In this document: positions 5,647-5,864 of the stretch, in pieces
Position numbering within the stretch: position 1 is the first letter of the stretch
How the letters are laid out: every line of letters starts with the position of its first letter
The notes under the pieces: generated by a model
Told to the model about the DNA's origin: nothing
Databases searched by the model: none
What the model saw: only the letters and a program-made list of their open reading frames with translations
Assembly (NCBI GenBank): GCA_013813945.1
Contig: JACCQV010000250.1
Span: 1 to 5,864 of the forward strand
Source of the DNA: Deltaproteobacteria bacterium
GTDB lineage: Bacteria; Myxococcota_A; Polyangia; Haliangiales; Haliangiaceae
DNA length: 5,864 bases
Reading direction: 5' to 3'
Program-made: the position numbers and the translations under genes

Positions 5647-5864
5647 CACAACGCTCCCAGCTGCAGGTAGAAGCCAACGTGCCCGTCGGCAGAGCCGGCG
5701 ATCTGCGCGCGTAGCGACGTCGCGTCGCCCGTCAGGAACCTCAGACCACCGCCGTAGCCGAGGTGTAGATCCGAGGTCTCGAAGGCGGACGGATCCGCTG
5801 CCACCGCGCCTGACTCGACGAACACGTACGCACGGCTGTCAGCGCCGAGTGCCCACTCGTACTG
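5646..5864 (-). CDS. Omp85/BamA-type outer-membrane barrel protein (surface antigen), C-terminal end only
   Basis: Only the last 72 residues lie in the window; the 5' part continues beyond the right edge. The segment has alternating-residue amphipathic strands typical of a barrel: WALGADSRAYVFVESG, then a loop (AVAADPSAFET), LHLGYGGGLRFLTGD, SLRAQIAGS, and the terminal strand GFYLQLGAL. The order of a FVDaG-like strand, a GYGGGLRF motif and a final dG...lqLG strand is characteristic of the C-terminus of Omp85-superfamily bacterial surface antigen domains (PF01103). Such proteins insert or export outer-membrane proteins or lipids. The final residue is Leu rather than the usual Phe or Trp of the beta-signal. 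The TGA at 5646-5648 overlaps the start of the kinase-like lipoprotein gene (GTGATG), so the two are translated from one message. Which Omp85 subfamily it belongs to (POTRA domains, BamA, TamA or patatin-linked) cannot be told from this fragment. Confidence 0.75.
   Translation of the reverse strand, partial: QYEWALGADSRAYVFVESGAVAADPSAFETSDLHLGYGGGLRFLTGDATSLRAQIAGSADGHVGFYLQLGAL

Noticed and set aside
1..5864. CRISPR arrays, tRNA or rRNA genes, insertion sequences, phage or plasmid genes
   Set aside because: No direct-repeat array, tRNA-like cloverleaf, rRNA-like stretch, transposase motif or terminal inverted repeat was found on reading the window.

Overview
The window is GC-rich and densely coded on both strands. 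Its genes are dominated by exported and membrane proteins: three lipoproteins, a secreted periplasmic-type protein, an Omp85-type outer-membrane barrel and two inner-membrane proteins. High GC, many short-spaced or overlapping genes, a cysteine-rich lipoprotein and a PEGA-type lipoprotein suggest a Gram-negative deltaproteobacterial or myxobacterial (Myxococcota) chromosome. This is an inference from style, not from a marker gene. No rRNA, tRNA, CRISPR array, insertion sequence, integrase or phage gene was seen.

Layout from left to right. (1) On the minus strand, a cysteine-rich lipoprotein (847-1530) is followed after 45 bases by an AI-2E family permease (1-801), which runs off the left edge. 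(2) Also on the minus strand, a secreted protein with a FlgT/Lpp20-like look (1927-3099) overlaps by 4 bases a 99-residue PEGA-like lipoprotein (1631-1930). The short lipoprotein is easily missed, because its frame stays open for 74 codons upstream of the real start. (3) A 92-base divergent intergenic region (3100-3191) separates these from a plus-strand pair: a four-helix membrane protein (3192-3638) and, one base after its stop, a SnoaL/NTF2-like protein (3640-3951). (4) After a 54-base convergent gap comes a minus-strand pair: the C-terminus of an Omp85/BamA-type surface antigen (5646-5864, cut by the right edge) and a 546-residue lipoprotein (4006-5646) that starts on the last base of the barrel's stop codon.

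The most striking item is the 546-residue lipoprotein. Behind a good lipobox it carries a kinase-like motif series: a lysine in a strand, an acidic helix, HPDLKSQN, and DFGD 22 residues after the catalytic-type Asp. Because it is translationally coupled to an Omp85 barrel, it may be a surface or periplasmic lipoprotein with a kinase-like fold, handled with or by its partner barrel. The second most interesting item is the cysteine-rich lipoprotein, in which two successive blocks of six cysteines have nearly the same spacing.
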